DNA of 64,000 nucleotides, from NCBI RefSeq assembly GCF_047344985.1, contig NZ_CP178861.1, positions 3,100,001 to 3,164,000 of the forward strand, written 5' to 3'. Below are positions 36,347 through 45,121 of this stretch, in pieces. The stretch comes from Bdellovibrio sp047344985 (GTDB taxonomy: Bacteria; Bdellovibrionota; Bdellovibrionia; Bdellovibrionales; Bdellovibrionaceae). How positions within the stretch are numbered: position 1 is the stretch's first letter; each line of letters starts with the position of its first letter. A model generated the notes under the pieces. That model did not search any database. It was given only the letters and a program-made list of their open reading frames with translations, and was not told the origin of the DNA. The translations under genes and the position numbers were made by a program.

Positions 36347-38598
36347 GGCTGAACCTCCTGCACCGTTAGATTGCATGTGTATTCGAACGGCGTTAGATAT
36401 CCTTTCATTTTCACTTGCACTTTACCCTGATAAGTTCCTGCTGCTGGATTCGAAAATGTCGATCGAATTTCCGCACCGGTTGAAATGATATAATCGATAT
36501 CACCGACAATCATTGAACCAGGCCAGCTCGAAAGATCTATTTCAAATTCTCCATTCGCATCATCCGATAAAGTGATATTTGAGATTTGTGAGAATCCGGA
36601 AATTACTCCTAGAAAGTCTTGTGGAATACGCAAGTACTTTGCAGGTATAGAGCTTCCAACTTCGACAGTGCCGAAATCAACCAAGACATTCTGATTTGTT
36701 GGCACAGGAAGTCTGTATGTTTTCAACAAAAGCACTTTAGGAGTGGTTCCCGTCTCCATTTCCCAATTCAAAAGTGCCATAGCAGTATCGTCAGCCTCAA
36801 ATGTTCCCGGGCTCACAACGAGATCAAGCGGAACCTGTCCTCCAGCAGGAATCGTCAAACCACCAGAAGGGAAATTTACAGAAAAAATATTGGTGCTGCC
36901 ATTCAGATGAACGAGTGTTGGCGCATTCGTAAGCGTAACTTCCGTTGTAGTTTCATTCTTTACATAAATCTGGGTAATAGTAGGTTCATCATATGTTCCG
37001 AAAAGAGGAACGAATGAACTCAAAGATAAAATTTCTAAATCACGTTCTCCACTCCACTGTGTGGCGGAAAAACTTCCCCACAACGAAAACCTTTCTTCTG
37101 CAGCTGGCGCTACTTCTATATGAATCATTTTCGAGAAGCCACCTGGCGTCTGGAGAACAAAAGGAATATTTTGTGTTACGATGGATGAGCCTACATTCAC
37201 GGTAGAAAAATGGAAGTTCAGGCAACTTTTCTTCGCGATGACTCCCCGGTGAAAACCAGAGATTAAAACGATTTTTCCAGTATTAAGAAGTTGATACCGC
37301 ACTTCTTGTTGAAGATTGTTACACGCTTGGAAGGCGCCCACATAAACACCATCCTTTGATGCCACACCGAAAATTTGTGACGGACTTATGGTCACGGGAT
37401 CCTTAGGTCCTACAGTGATAACGGTTAGTGACGGTGTACTTTGCTTAATTCCATTTGAAACAACTAATGAGATCACATAGTTCCCAGGAGTCGTCGCTAT
37501 AAATGAGGGGTTTACGATTTGTGTATCATCAATAATTCCATCATTCGCGCCCGCAGTATCCGGTTTTGAAACTACACTCCAGGAATATGTAAGCGAAGAT
37601 TGATCTGCGCTGTAGGACGCACTGCCATCTAATGTAACAGCTACATCGGAATCAGTTCGTTGCGGTACGCCAGCAAACGCAACGGGGTAAATGGGATGAG
37701 ATGACCCTCCACCACTACCATCAACTCCAAAAAAAGCATTCTTGAGCGTCGATGTTACATTAGAACCGTTTACTAAACTTTCAATAACGATATCTTGCAT
37801 TCCCATTGTCATTGCAGGAGTCACAAATTCAATCGTATTGTTCCATACAGTATATGAACCACTCGGAACTTCAACACTACCGAACCAAACCCTCGAGATT
37901 GAGTTCAGGTTTGAACCTTGAACGACCAAACTCGTCCCGCCATTTACGCTGCCATAAGAAGGATTACAGGATGACAAGCGCGGTGTTGAGGGCAATGGGT
38001 CATCTGCGCCAATGACAACCGAATGATTCCTACTTGCAACGGCTCGCTTCGTTGATTCAAGGCTGCTTTCTAAATCTTGTTTCACAATGAGCTTCTGGTC
38101 TAACAATGACTGAAGATGCGCTTTTTTAGCTAAATCAGCTTCTCGAAGAATCTGACGATTGAGATCTTCTATTTCCGCGATTGTTTTTACAAGATCACTT
38201 CTAAGAGCTTCCGACTGAGACCTATTTTCAATAAAGAGCTGAATTTCTAAATTCAATTTTCCTTCAGCAGAAACTAAATACGGTTCAGACATCCATAAAC
38301 GACCTCCCCGATGAATTACCTTTAAAGGATTGCCCTCTAACTGTGCCGTCACAACTGAATTGACTTCTAAATTGCTTTCAAAGTCTGTAGAAAGCTCGAT
38401 AAAAAAAGTAACCTTATCTCCTATTGACGGATATGCTGGCGACATTCGTATCTGAGAGATTGAATACTGTTCTTGAGATTGAATAATTCTTTTGAATAAA
38501 TTTGTCTGAGAAATGAGTCGCTTATTAATTTTTATTTCTCCGACAGCTGGGAAACTTAATCCCAGCAGGCACACTAGAACTCCAATGATCTTCGCCAC
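36343..38598 (-). CDS. Secreted modular protein: helical-hairpin Ig unit, IPT/TIG and PKD domains
   Basis: This 751-residue protein has a signal peptide (KIIGVLVCLLGLSFPAVG) and is the first gene of the three-gene set. The N-terminal Ig-like unit (MSPAYPSIGDKVTFFIEL) carries the same type of inserted helical hairpin (EIEDLNRQILREADLAKKAH). An IPT/TIG domain follows (NPSYGSVNGGTSLVVQGSNL, about residues 210-295). Next is a PKD-like domain (VTLDGSASYSADQSSLTYSW, ~310-395). Two further beta-rich domains near the end recall ASH/choice-of-anchor folds. Translation is coupled to the next gene. The domain set is typical of secreted adhesins; the role is inferred. Confidence 0.75.
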   Translation of the reverse strand: MAKIIGVLVCLLGLSFPAVGEIKINKRLISQTNLFKRIIQSQEQYSISQIRMSPAYPSIGDKVTFFIELSTDFESNLEVNSVVTAQLEGNPLKVIHRGGRLWMSEPYLVSAEGKLNLEIQLFIENRSQSEALRSDLVKTIAEIEDLNRQILREADLAKKAHLQSLLDQKLIVKQDLESSLESTKRAVASRNHSVVIGADDPLPSTPRLSSCNPSYGSVNGGTSLVVQGSNLNSISRVWFGSVEVPSGSYTVWNNTIEFVTPAMTMGMQDIVIESLVNGSNVTSTLKNAFFGVDGSGGGSSHPIYPVAFAGVPQRTDSDVAVTLDGSASYSADQSSLTYSWSVVSKPDTAGANDGIIDDTQIVNPSFIATTPGNYVISLVVSNGIKQSTPSLTVITVGPKDPVTISPSQIFGVASKDGVYVGAFQACNNLQQEVRYQLLNTGKIVLISGFHRGVIAKKSCLNFHFSTVNVGSSIVTQNIPFVLQTPGGFSKMIHIEVAPAAEERFSLWGSFSATQWSGERDLEILSLSSFVPLFGTYDEPTITQIYVKNETTTEVTLTNAPTLVHLNGSTNIFSVNFPSGGLTIPAGGQVPLDLVVSPGTFEADDTAMALLNWEMETGTTPKVLLLKTYRLPVPTNQNVLVDFGTVEVGSSIPAKYLRIPQDFLGVISGFSQISNITLSDDANGEFEIDLSSWPGSMIVGDIDYIISTGAEIRSTFSNPAAGTYQGKVQVKMKGYLTPFEYTCNLTVQEVQP

Positions 38599-38733
38599 GC
38601 TTCCTCCAAATCAACTTTTATTTGTTTTATAGATTCGTAACTGCAGAGGAATTGGTCAACTAAATTATATTTATAATTTCAAAACTGGTTTAAAACGGAA
38701 ACTATCAAAAATTAGATTATATCGAAAAACGAT

Positions 38734-38935
38734 CTACCGTTCAGATAAGTCCTCTCGCGATAAATTATATTTCCAACGCTTGCCATCAATTCGCTTCATA
38801 CCACGAATTATAAACGATTAGATGCAGTGGCATATTAAGTCCACTGTGTTTTTGATTTTTCTGAAATTGCATTACTTCTTGCTCCTCAGTAGTCGGAATT
38901 TCTGTGGGGATTTTTTGTCCGAGAACGCCCTTCAG
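38734..38935 (-). pseudogene. Decayed coding remnant downstream of the RHS module
   Basis: In the otherwise empty 38599-38953 gap, the minus strand has an open frame of ~50 codons ending at 38786 that looks protein-like (KIPTEIPTTEEQEVMQF, NQKHSGLNMPLHLIVYNSW). It has no start codon, being preceded directly by a stop. A +1 shift near its end continues as GMKRIDGKRWKYNLSREDLS to a stop at 38734. Read together this looks like the C-terminal part of a gene broken by a frameshift and truncated at its 5' end. RHS loci often keep displaced toxin or immunity fragments downstream of the active tip. The rest of the gap is A/T-rich with no other signal noticed. Confidence 0.4.
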
Positions 38936-38953
38936 TCAGCCTTTTTACTCTTC

Positions 38954-39286
38954 TTAAGTTAAAAAAACAGACAACTGAAGTAACAAAGAGCAGCCACAAA
39001 TCCCAATGAGCCCATAACGGAGGCACTTATTATTTCGATTTGAAAAAGCAAATATTAGCGAGATTATAAACACCCCCAAAAACACCAAAAGTGTTTCATT
39101 GCGAAGGTCCTCAAAAAATATTTTCATACCCATCCGAGATGACTCAGAAATACTTTCCCTCAAAGCCATTTCTCTAATGGGTCTGTAGTGGGTAAGTCCG
39201 TTTCGAATACTCCATGTATAAAAATGAAGAAGTCCAAATATCAGCAATATTACGACGTCAAACCCGTATGCTCTTAATTTTTTCAT
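38954..39286 (-). CDS. Small membrane protein coupled to the RHS gene, candidate immunity protein
   Basis: This 110-residue protein has three hydrophobic segments: FDVVILLIFGLLHFY, LLVFLGVFIISLIFAF and LIGICGCSLLLQLSVF. An amphipathic middle is rich in Arg/Glu/Ser. Its ATG follows the TAA of the RHS gene with no gap, so it is translated from the same message. Position right behind a polymorphic-toxin tip, small size and lack of known family suggest an immunity protein that protects the inner membrane or periplasm. That function is an inference from context. Codon and base use are A/T-rich, as in the RHS gene. Confidence 0.6.
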   Translation of the reverse strand: MKKLRAYGFDVVILLIFGLLHFYTWSIRNGLTHYRPIREMALRESISESSRMGMKIFFEDLRNETLLVFLGVFIISLIFAFSNRNNKCLRYGLIGICGCSLLLQLSVFLT

Positions 39287-42200
39287 TTACCTACCATCTA
39301 TGTAGTTTAATTTATCCATAATGGCTCTGTCATAAATTTTATCATGGCGAGCCTCACTGAGTATATTCCTAATATTGAGCCTTCGCATATCCTGCGCGTG
39401 TCGCAGTTCATGCGAAGCAAGTTCTACATAACGTCCAACACGCTCTGCTGAGCCTTCACAAGTCCCGGCGTCTAATTTATTAAAATCCAAAAATATTGTT
39501 CCTGGTGAGAGGGTTATTCCACCTATATCGAATGGCAAACTAATATTATGGAATGTCGGGTTTAAACCGAAGAACAGTTCGGGTCTTTGTGTTGCGAGGT
39601 ATCCCAAAGCTTGATCGAGATCTTCCTGAGTTAATCCTGTTGGATCAATGAAGTTCACCGGGTCGTTCGCAGCGTAACCAAATAAGTTTGTGTCACCACC
39701 ATTAAAAAGAATCGGATCTTTTGAAGTCCATCTTCCCACTTCTGGATCATAATCTCTTGCGCCAAACTTCAAAAAATGAGTTTTTCGATTCGAAATCCCT
39801 CCCGCGAAAGAATATGGCTGCAATCCGATATTGGTGTCGCTGAGCACTTTTCCCCAAGAGTCATATTTTACTTCTTGTACGATCGTTCCGTCATCGACGC
39901 CAACCACTAGCCGAGGAGAACCTAAATGGTCTTTAATTATTCTATACGCTCTTGCTTTAAACAGCATATAGTCCGGACTGTTAGAATTTGTAGCATGGAC
40001 AAATTCTTTAAAAGATCTTTTTTGTTCATCATATTGCGCAATAATTCTGCCATCTCCCGCATATATATTTCGCATTACACTGAGTCCGTCGAGGCTTTCT
40101 TCAACTCTTCTCCCCAAAGAATCTAATCGATATTGAATAATCTGTCCTGAAGACAGACGAACGGATTTCGCGTGACCATTCGGATCATACGCAATTTCAA
40201 GTGGTCTAAAAAATCCCTTTTGTACAGATCTGAGACTGCCACTAGCATCGTGAGCATATACACTATCACCGTAAGTAACTACTCTATCCTGATCGTCATA
40301 CGAAGCCACAAACGCTTTGCCATCCTCGACACCAGATATTCTGTTTCCATTTAAGTCATACACATAAGTCGCAATATTAATTCCATTAGAAAAAACCTTT
40401 TCTAAATTACCAGAAGAATCATAAGAATATTCAATAGATGTTGTTTTGTCTGGTGTCGACTCTGTCTTTCTAATTATTCGACCAGTGGGGTCTCTAAACA
40501 ATGTGTATCCAAAAATTAAATTCGAAGTGGCACCAGATTTCAAATATGCAGCATAAGTTTCAAGATCGCCATATTGGTCATATGTTCTTACGTCCTGAAT
40601 GTTACCAATTGTTGTGCCATACAGTCTTCCATCAGAATTGTACGTCAAACTCATTCTGCCAATTTTAGTGGGCCGACTATCCCTGTCATACGAGTAATTC
40701 ACATAACTAGGTTCAGGAATAAAATCGGCCTGCAGAGTACGTTTTTTTACTCTAAAAGAGTTATCATACTCATACTTTAATTCAGTGCGATTATTAGGCC
40801 TGGTCGCATCTGTCTGTTTCTCCATTTCAATAAACTCTCCAAAATATGAATACTCTGACGCATACTGATCAAACGAAACGACCTTTTTAATTTTCGAAGA
40901 ATTTTTTATATACGCGTACGTTTGTTTCGCATCACCGTATTTTGTCTCAGCTAAAAGTCCTTTCTCGTTGTAATTGAAGTTCAGTTGTCTTTTTTCAGGC
41001 TGCTGAAAAGCTATCAACTGTTTGTCCATATTATATGAATACTTAGTCTCACCGATTTGAATTCCAGGTAAAGGTGGAGGCGAATATTTTTCCAGAAGAC
41101 CCCATACATTATATGCAAATAGGTGAATCGGTTTACCCGGAGGCTTGATCTCAATTAATTCTCCATCACCATCGTACGAAAATTCGATGTTTCGTCCACC
41201 CGGTCGGGACACAGAACGAACCCTGCCAGTCAAATCATAAGTATAAAGCGTCTCTTCGTTTCTTGCATTTTTTGTTTTCTCCAAATCCCCCACGGAGTTG
41301 TAAAAAAGCTCAACCAAGTTTCTACTTCCTTGTGTAACTTTTTTTATTCGGCCATAAGAATCATACTGAAAATTTACCGGAAGATAGCTGCCAGTTTTGA
41401 CCTCTAACGGGCGTTCATATTGATCTATTTTATATTTTCCAATAACCCCTTCTGCCGTGGTAACAGTAGTTGTCATAGTTGATTTATTAAAAACAAATGT
41501 GGATACAGTTACAGCATTCACTATATCCTCACGGGTTATCGTAGAATATGAAAAAGGTCCCGCACCCAAACCACCGATAGTTTGGAAGAACATAGAACTT
41601 TTAGTTATTCCTTGAACAGTTTCACTTTGATAATTCTTTCTAGAAAGCAATGAGCCAAATCTTTCATCGTCAGTTGTAAATATCGTCGTTTTTCCGCTGG
41701 CTGTTTGAACAGTTGAAGCTTTATTCGCTCCCTCAGTATACGTTATTATTTCTCCCGTAGGATTTCTCTCTGTGCGTGTGTACAAATCGGTCGAATTACT
41801 TTTTGATGTATTATATTTCCATTGTCGGCCTAAAGAAGATGTTTTCCTAATGTATAAAGCACCATCAGTGGAATCACCGTTACCAATTAAATCAAAATTC
41901 CAACCCGATCCCGCATTTGAAGTTTTCTTAAGACGCCCACGAGAATCAAAAGTAATACTTGATTGTCGACCAGACGGCTTCTTAAACGTTTTTATTAACT
42001 GGCTATTCGGCTGATATTCAATTAAATAAGATTCCGCACTGGGATTTGTGATTCGATTTATAATTCCTTGGCCATTTACTCCTATCAAAGTATTTTTCCC
42101 GAAGGGGCTAGAAATAGACTGAAGAACACCAGACGAATTTCGGTTAAACAGTGTGACGTTCCCAAAGGCATCATCAATTCTATTTACCATTCCAAGAGTG

Positions 42201-43069
42201 TTATAATAGAACGTATACTTTGTATAACCTGTTAAACTACTAAGCGTACGTATGTGTCTGCCCGTCACACTGCTGAATATATAAACTTCGCCACCATCAA
42301 CAACCATTATTTCCGACGGCGATACCGTCTGGTTAGGCTTTATAAAGGATCTGCCAGAACCATGATAAAGACGCCCTAAATTTAAGTCATAGTAATGAAC
42401 TTGATCAATGCTCCATCCTTCGGGGTTAAACGATGGATTTCTGTCAATCGAAGTGTATGGCACTACATAATCTGGCGTGAGTTCACTAGAGTAGTTTAGA
42501 CTAAAATCCGTCCCAGCTATCGGAACAGATTCACCAAAGGAAAGATTATCCACGCGAATAATAGACCCAGGATCGGTTCTGACACAGTCGCAAGGCTCTA
42601 CATGTTCGGGATCAACAGGATTCTCTGGCTCATCAGGATCCTCAGAACCATTTCCACCGCCCTCCTGAAAACCATCTATATAATATGTAAACTTAGATGT
42701 CGCGAAAGGCGCCCCAACATAATATCCCTCAAAATAATATCGTAGCCCCTTGGAGCTAGGTCCGACTTTTCTAAAAATAATATAAGTTGTTTCACCGGGA
42801 TCTACACTTCCAATATATCCAAAATATGTATAAGCACCATCGGGATCGGATGGCCAAATTTCGCTACCAGGAAAATGCATCCTGTTATTACCCACGTTTT
42901 TAATCAGACAGGTTGTACCCCAAGGATCTATCTGAAGATTGAGATAAAACTTACCTCCATTTGAAGTAGCCGTTGGACACGGAGGAACTAGAAGTTGCGC
43001 GTATGCAGAATCAAAAAAAAAGCCGATACAAAAAAGAACGATAAGCTTAATAAAAAAAAATTGTTTCAT
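39287..43069 (-). CDS. Sec-secreted RHS/YD-repeat protein with C-terminal HExxH tip (putative polymorphic toxin)
   Basis: This 1260-residue protein has a Sec signal (FFIKLIVLFCIGFFFDSAYA) and an N-terminal beta domain, then a Pro/Glu/Asp linker. A CDCVRTDPGS motif precedes the RHS part. Many YD repeats (YDSYGRIKKVTQG, YDLTGRVRSV, YDLNGNRISG) occupy ~200-1060. The RHS core signature RDYDPEVGRWTSKDPILFNG and DPVNFIDPTGL ends near residue 1146. The remaining ~114 residues are a distinct tip with ASHELRHAQD (HELRH 1220-1224) and a Glu 15 residues later, the layout of a zinc metallopeptidase. RHS shells usually enclose a toxin; a Sec signal instead of a T6SS partner is notable. A sigma-70-like promoter lies upstream and a possible immunity gene directly follows. 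Confidence 0.88.
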   Translation of the reverse strand: MKQFFFIKLIVLFCIGFFFDSAYAQLLVPPCPTATSNGGKFYLNLQIDPWGTTCLIKNVGNNRMHFPGSEIWPSDPDGAYTYFGYIGSVDPGETTYIIFRKVGPSSKGLRYYFEGYYVGAPFATSKFTYYIDGFQEGGGNGSEDPDEPENPVDPEHVEPCDCVRTDPGSIIRVDNLSFGESVPIAGTDFSLNYSSELTPDYVVPYTSIDRNPSFNPEGWSIDQVHYYDLNLGRLYHGSGRSFIKPNQTVSPSEIMVVDGGEVYIFSSVTGRHIRTLSSLTGYTKYTFYYNTLGMVNRIDDAFGNVTLFNRNSSGVLQSISSPFGKNTLIGVNGQGIINRITNPSAESYLIEYQPNSQLIKTFKKPSGRQSSITFDSRGRLKKTSNAGSGWNFDLIGNGDSTDGALYIRKTSSLGRQWKYNTSKSNSTDLYTRTERNPTGEIITYTEGANKASTVQTASGKTTIFTTDDERFGSLLSRKNYQSETVQGITKSSMFFQTIGGLGAGPFSYSTITREDIVNAVTVSTFVFNKSTMTTTVTTAEGVIGKYKIDQYERPLEVKTGSYLPVNFQYDSYGRIKKVTQGSRNLVELFYNSVGDLEKTKNARNEETLYTYDLTGRVRSVSRPGGRNIEFSYDGDGELIEIKPPGKPIHLFAYNVWGLLEKYSPPPLPGIQIGETKYSYNMDKQLIAFQQPEKRQLNFNYNEKGLLAETKYGDAKQTYAYIKNSSKIKKVVSFDQYASEYSYFGEFIEMEKQTDATRPNNRTELKYEYDNSFRVKKRTLQADFIPEPSYVNYSYDRDSRPTKIGRMSLTYNSDGRLYGTTIGNIQDVRTYDQYGDLETYAAYLKSGATSNLIFGYTLFRDPTGRIIRKTESTPDKTTSIEYSYDSSGNLEKVFSNGINIATYVYDLNGNRISGVEDGKAFVASYDDQDRVVTYGDSVYAHDASGSLRSVQKGFFRPLEIAYDPNGHAKSVRLSSGQIIQYRLDSLGRRVEESLDGLSVMRNIYAGDGRIIAQYDEQKRSFKEFVHATNSNSPDYMLFKARAYRIIKDHLGSPRLVVGVDDGTIVQEVKYDSWGKVLSDTNIGLQPYSFAGGISNRKTHFLKFGARDYDPEVGRWTSKDPILFNGGDTNLFGYAANDPVNFIDPTGLTQEDLDQALGYLATQRPELFFGLNPTFHNISLPFDIGGITLSPGTIFLDFNKLDAGTCEGSAERVGRYVELASHELRHAQDMRRLNIRNILSEARHDKIYDRAIMDKLNYIDGR

Positions 43070-43104
43070 AAATAAAACGATAAGCAGAAAACATGATAAT
43101 CAAC

Positions 43105-43133
43105 AATATGTTTATATGACGCCGGACGGTCAA
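43105..43133 (-). promoter_or_regulatory. Sigma-70-like promoter of the RHS gene
   Basis: On the minus strand TTGACC (43133-43128) and CATATT (43110-43105) are separated by exactly 17 nt. This predicts a ~30-nt leader before the ATG at 43069. No clear Shine-Dalgarno is seen in that leader. Confidence 0.6.
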
Positions 43134-43312
43134 CACTGTAAAAGAATAAACAATTTTTTGATTTTTCTAATTTGGCCAGAAAAAGAACATTTGAACTTGG
43201 CAGCTTAGGACTATGTAAAAAGGCCAACAGCGGAGGTTCTAGCCTCAAATCTCCGGCTTTTAATCGCATTTCTGGACTGTGATTTAAAAAATAAAACACA
43301 AGAATATTAATT

Positions 43313-44092
43313 ATGGACACAGTAGATCTTCAATTTTTACGAATGGCGAAGGAGCTTCTTGAGAGGCCGAGTCTCACGGCGCGGATTGCGGCGAAGGTGG
43401 GGGCTCCGGTTGAGAAGGGGTTGACGCTTTTGCCTAAGAAAATTCAATCGACCGTTCATAAGGCGACGGAAAAATCAATTCATGTGGCTTTTGAAGTCGC
43501 GGCCTCCACGATGGAGAAAAATAACGGCAAAGAGTCGAGTAACTTTGCACACAAGGCGATGGTGGCTGGCACAGGCGGGCTTGGTGGATTTTTCGGTCCG
43601 CTCGCTTTGATGGTGGAGCTTCCTATTTCTACGACACTCATCATGCGCTCGATTATTGATATCGCGCAAAGTGAAGGTGAAGACATCACCGATCCTGAAA
43701 CTAAGTTTGCTTGTCTGGAAGTTTTCGCTTTCGGTGGTTATTCGGCTTCGGATGATGCTGCAGGATCGGGATACCTCATGACTCGCGCGGCTTTAGCAAA
43801 AACATTTACCGATGCTGCGAAAATTTTTATTGAAAGAGGCATTGCCAATGAAAGCGCTCCTATTTTGGCACGACTGCTCGCAAGTATTGCTTCTCGATTT
43901 CAGTTGGTCGTTACGGAAAAAGTGGCGGCGCAGATGATGCCTTTTATTGGTGCGCTCGGTGGAGCTGGAATCAACGTTATCTTTATGAACCACTTTCAAG
44001 ATATGGCGCGAGGACACTTTATCGTGCGTCGGCTTGAGCGCAAGTATGGCGTCGCAGAAGTTCAACGCCAGTACTTGGAAATCAAAATCTAA
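43313..44092 (+). CDS. EcsC family protein
   Basis: This 259-residue protein matches the EcsC family: a helical N-terminal part (LLPKKIQSTVHKATEKSI), and a glycine-rich hydrophobic central stretch (GTGGLGGFFGPLALMVELPI). This is followed by TTLIMRSIIDIAQSEGED and a conserved C-terminal ALGGAGINVIFMNHFQDMA. EcsC was first described beside an ABC transporter in Bacillus; the biochemical role is unclear. It stands alone here, divergent from the RHS gene and overlapping the convergent LysR gene by 4 nt. GC content returns to the genome norm at this gene. No strong ribosome binding site precedes the ATG. Confidence 0.85.
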   Translation: MDTVDLQFLRMAKELLERPSLTARIAAKVGAPVEKGLTLLPKKIQSTVHKATEKSIHVAFEVAASTMEKNNGKESSNFAHKAMVAGTGGLGGFFGPLALMVELPISTTLIMRSIIDIAQSEGEDITDPETKFACLEVFAFGGYSASDDAAGSGYLMTRAALAKTFTDAAKIFIERGIANESAPILARLLASIASRFQLVVTEKVAAQMMPFIGALGGAGINVIFMNHFQDMARGHFIVRRLERKYGVAEVQRQYLEIKI

Positions 44093-45003
44093 TTTCTTTT
44101 CACGAACTTCTTAGAACTCTTCAAAGTCGCATTCTGTAAAAGCTGTTCCCACACGGCTCGGGCCATGGGTCCCATTGGTTTATGTTTTATGCGCATGATA
44201 TGCAGATCGAGCGTAAATGGTTTTATATTTTCATCGCGAATTTCTACCAAATGACCTCTTTTCAGATCACTTTCGATTTCATTACGCGCAAGTCGTCCCC
44301 AGCCAAAGCCACTGACAATCATTTTGTGTTTCAAACTATGATCAGTCACAAAACATTTTTTAGAATCCACTGCAAAACCTTTGGTGCCTTTAAGAAGATT
44401 ACTCTTATCCCCTTGCGAGAGAACGATCACTTGGGGACAGGTTTTCAAAGACTTATAAGTCAGACCCGGATGTTTCTTTGCCAAAGTTTTTGCGATGACA
44501 GGAATCATTTCAATTCGATCAAAGGGCACACTCTCGATTTTTTCATTCTCAGAGGATTTCGTAGAGATTGAAAAATCAGCTTCGCCTGAAAGTAATAACT
44601 CTTCCCCGACACTCATGATCTCGGAACGAAAAGTCATCTCTGTAGGATGCTTGCTTAAAACGGTCTCTTGAAAAATTCCTGCCAAAGCTTCAAAGCGCAC
44701 GAGCGGATCTAAAACGATCGTTAAAAAGGGTTCAACCTTTTTAGAACCCAGCTCCGCTCCCACGGTCTTTAATTCCCGAAATGAGTAAAGACATTGTTTT
44801 GCCCAATTATAAAAAACCAAACCCTCAGGGGTCAGCTTCGGTCGATACTCTTCGCGATTAAAAAGTTGCAGATCAAATTCCTCTTCCAGCTTTTTAATCG
44901 CCACACTCAAACTCGGCTGCGTCTTGTGTAAATGCTCCGAGGCCGCCTTAAAACTGCCCTTTTCAACAATCATTTCTAATGTCTCAAGCTGATCTATCGT
45001 CAC
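44089..45003 (-). CDS. LysR-type transcriptional regulator
   Basis: This 304-residue LysR regulator has an N-terminal winged helix-turn-helix (LETLEMIVEKGSFKAASEHL then QPSLSVAIKKLEEEFDLQLF). It continues with a periplasmic-binding-like effector domain (about 90-290). It is divergent from the pirin gene with a 118-nt shared spacer that contains A/T-rich palindromes, the usual arrangement for a LysR protein controlling its neighbour and itself. The effector is not known. Confidence 0.93.
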   Translation of the reverse strand: MTIDQLETLEMIVEKGSFKAASEHLHKTQPSLSVAIKKLEEEFDLQLFNREEYRPKLTPEGLVFYNWAKQCLYSFRELKTVGAELGSKKVEPFLTIVLDPLVRFEALAGIFQETVLSKHPTEMTFRSEIMSVGEELLLSGEADFSISTKSSENEKIESVPFDRIEMIPVIAKTLAKKHPGLTYKSLKTCPQVIVLSQGDKSNLLKGTKGFAVDSKKCFVTDHSLKHKMIVSGFGWGRLARNEIESDLKRGHLVEIRDENIKPFTLDLHIMRIKHKPMGPMARAVWEQLLQNATLKSSKKFVKRN

Positions 45004-45031
45004 AACTGATCTCCCACTGAAAGCCCTTAAA

Positions 45032-45054
45032 CTATATTAATATAATTTATATAG
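45032..45054. promoter_or_regulatory. Candidate LysR operator in the lysR/pirin spacer
   Basis: TATATTAATATA at 45033-45044 is a perfect 12-bp palindrome. CTATAT (45032-45037) and ATATAG (45049-45054) form a wider inverted repeat around it. LysR proteins bind such T-N11-A A/T-rich dyads between divergent genes. Confidence 0.5.
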
Positions 45055-45121
45055 AATATAGAAACTAAATAATTTCTTTCAATAGAAAAAAAGCCGATAC
45101 TAGGTTCATCAGGAGGCTCTT

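Noticed and set aside
43066..43320. 84-codon minus-strand frame upstream of the RHS gene
   Set aside because: No ribosome binding site, it overlaps the RHS promoter and start, and the translation has no domain.
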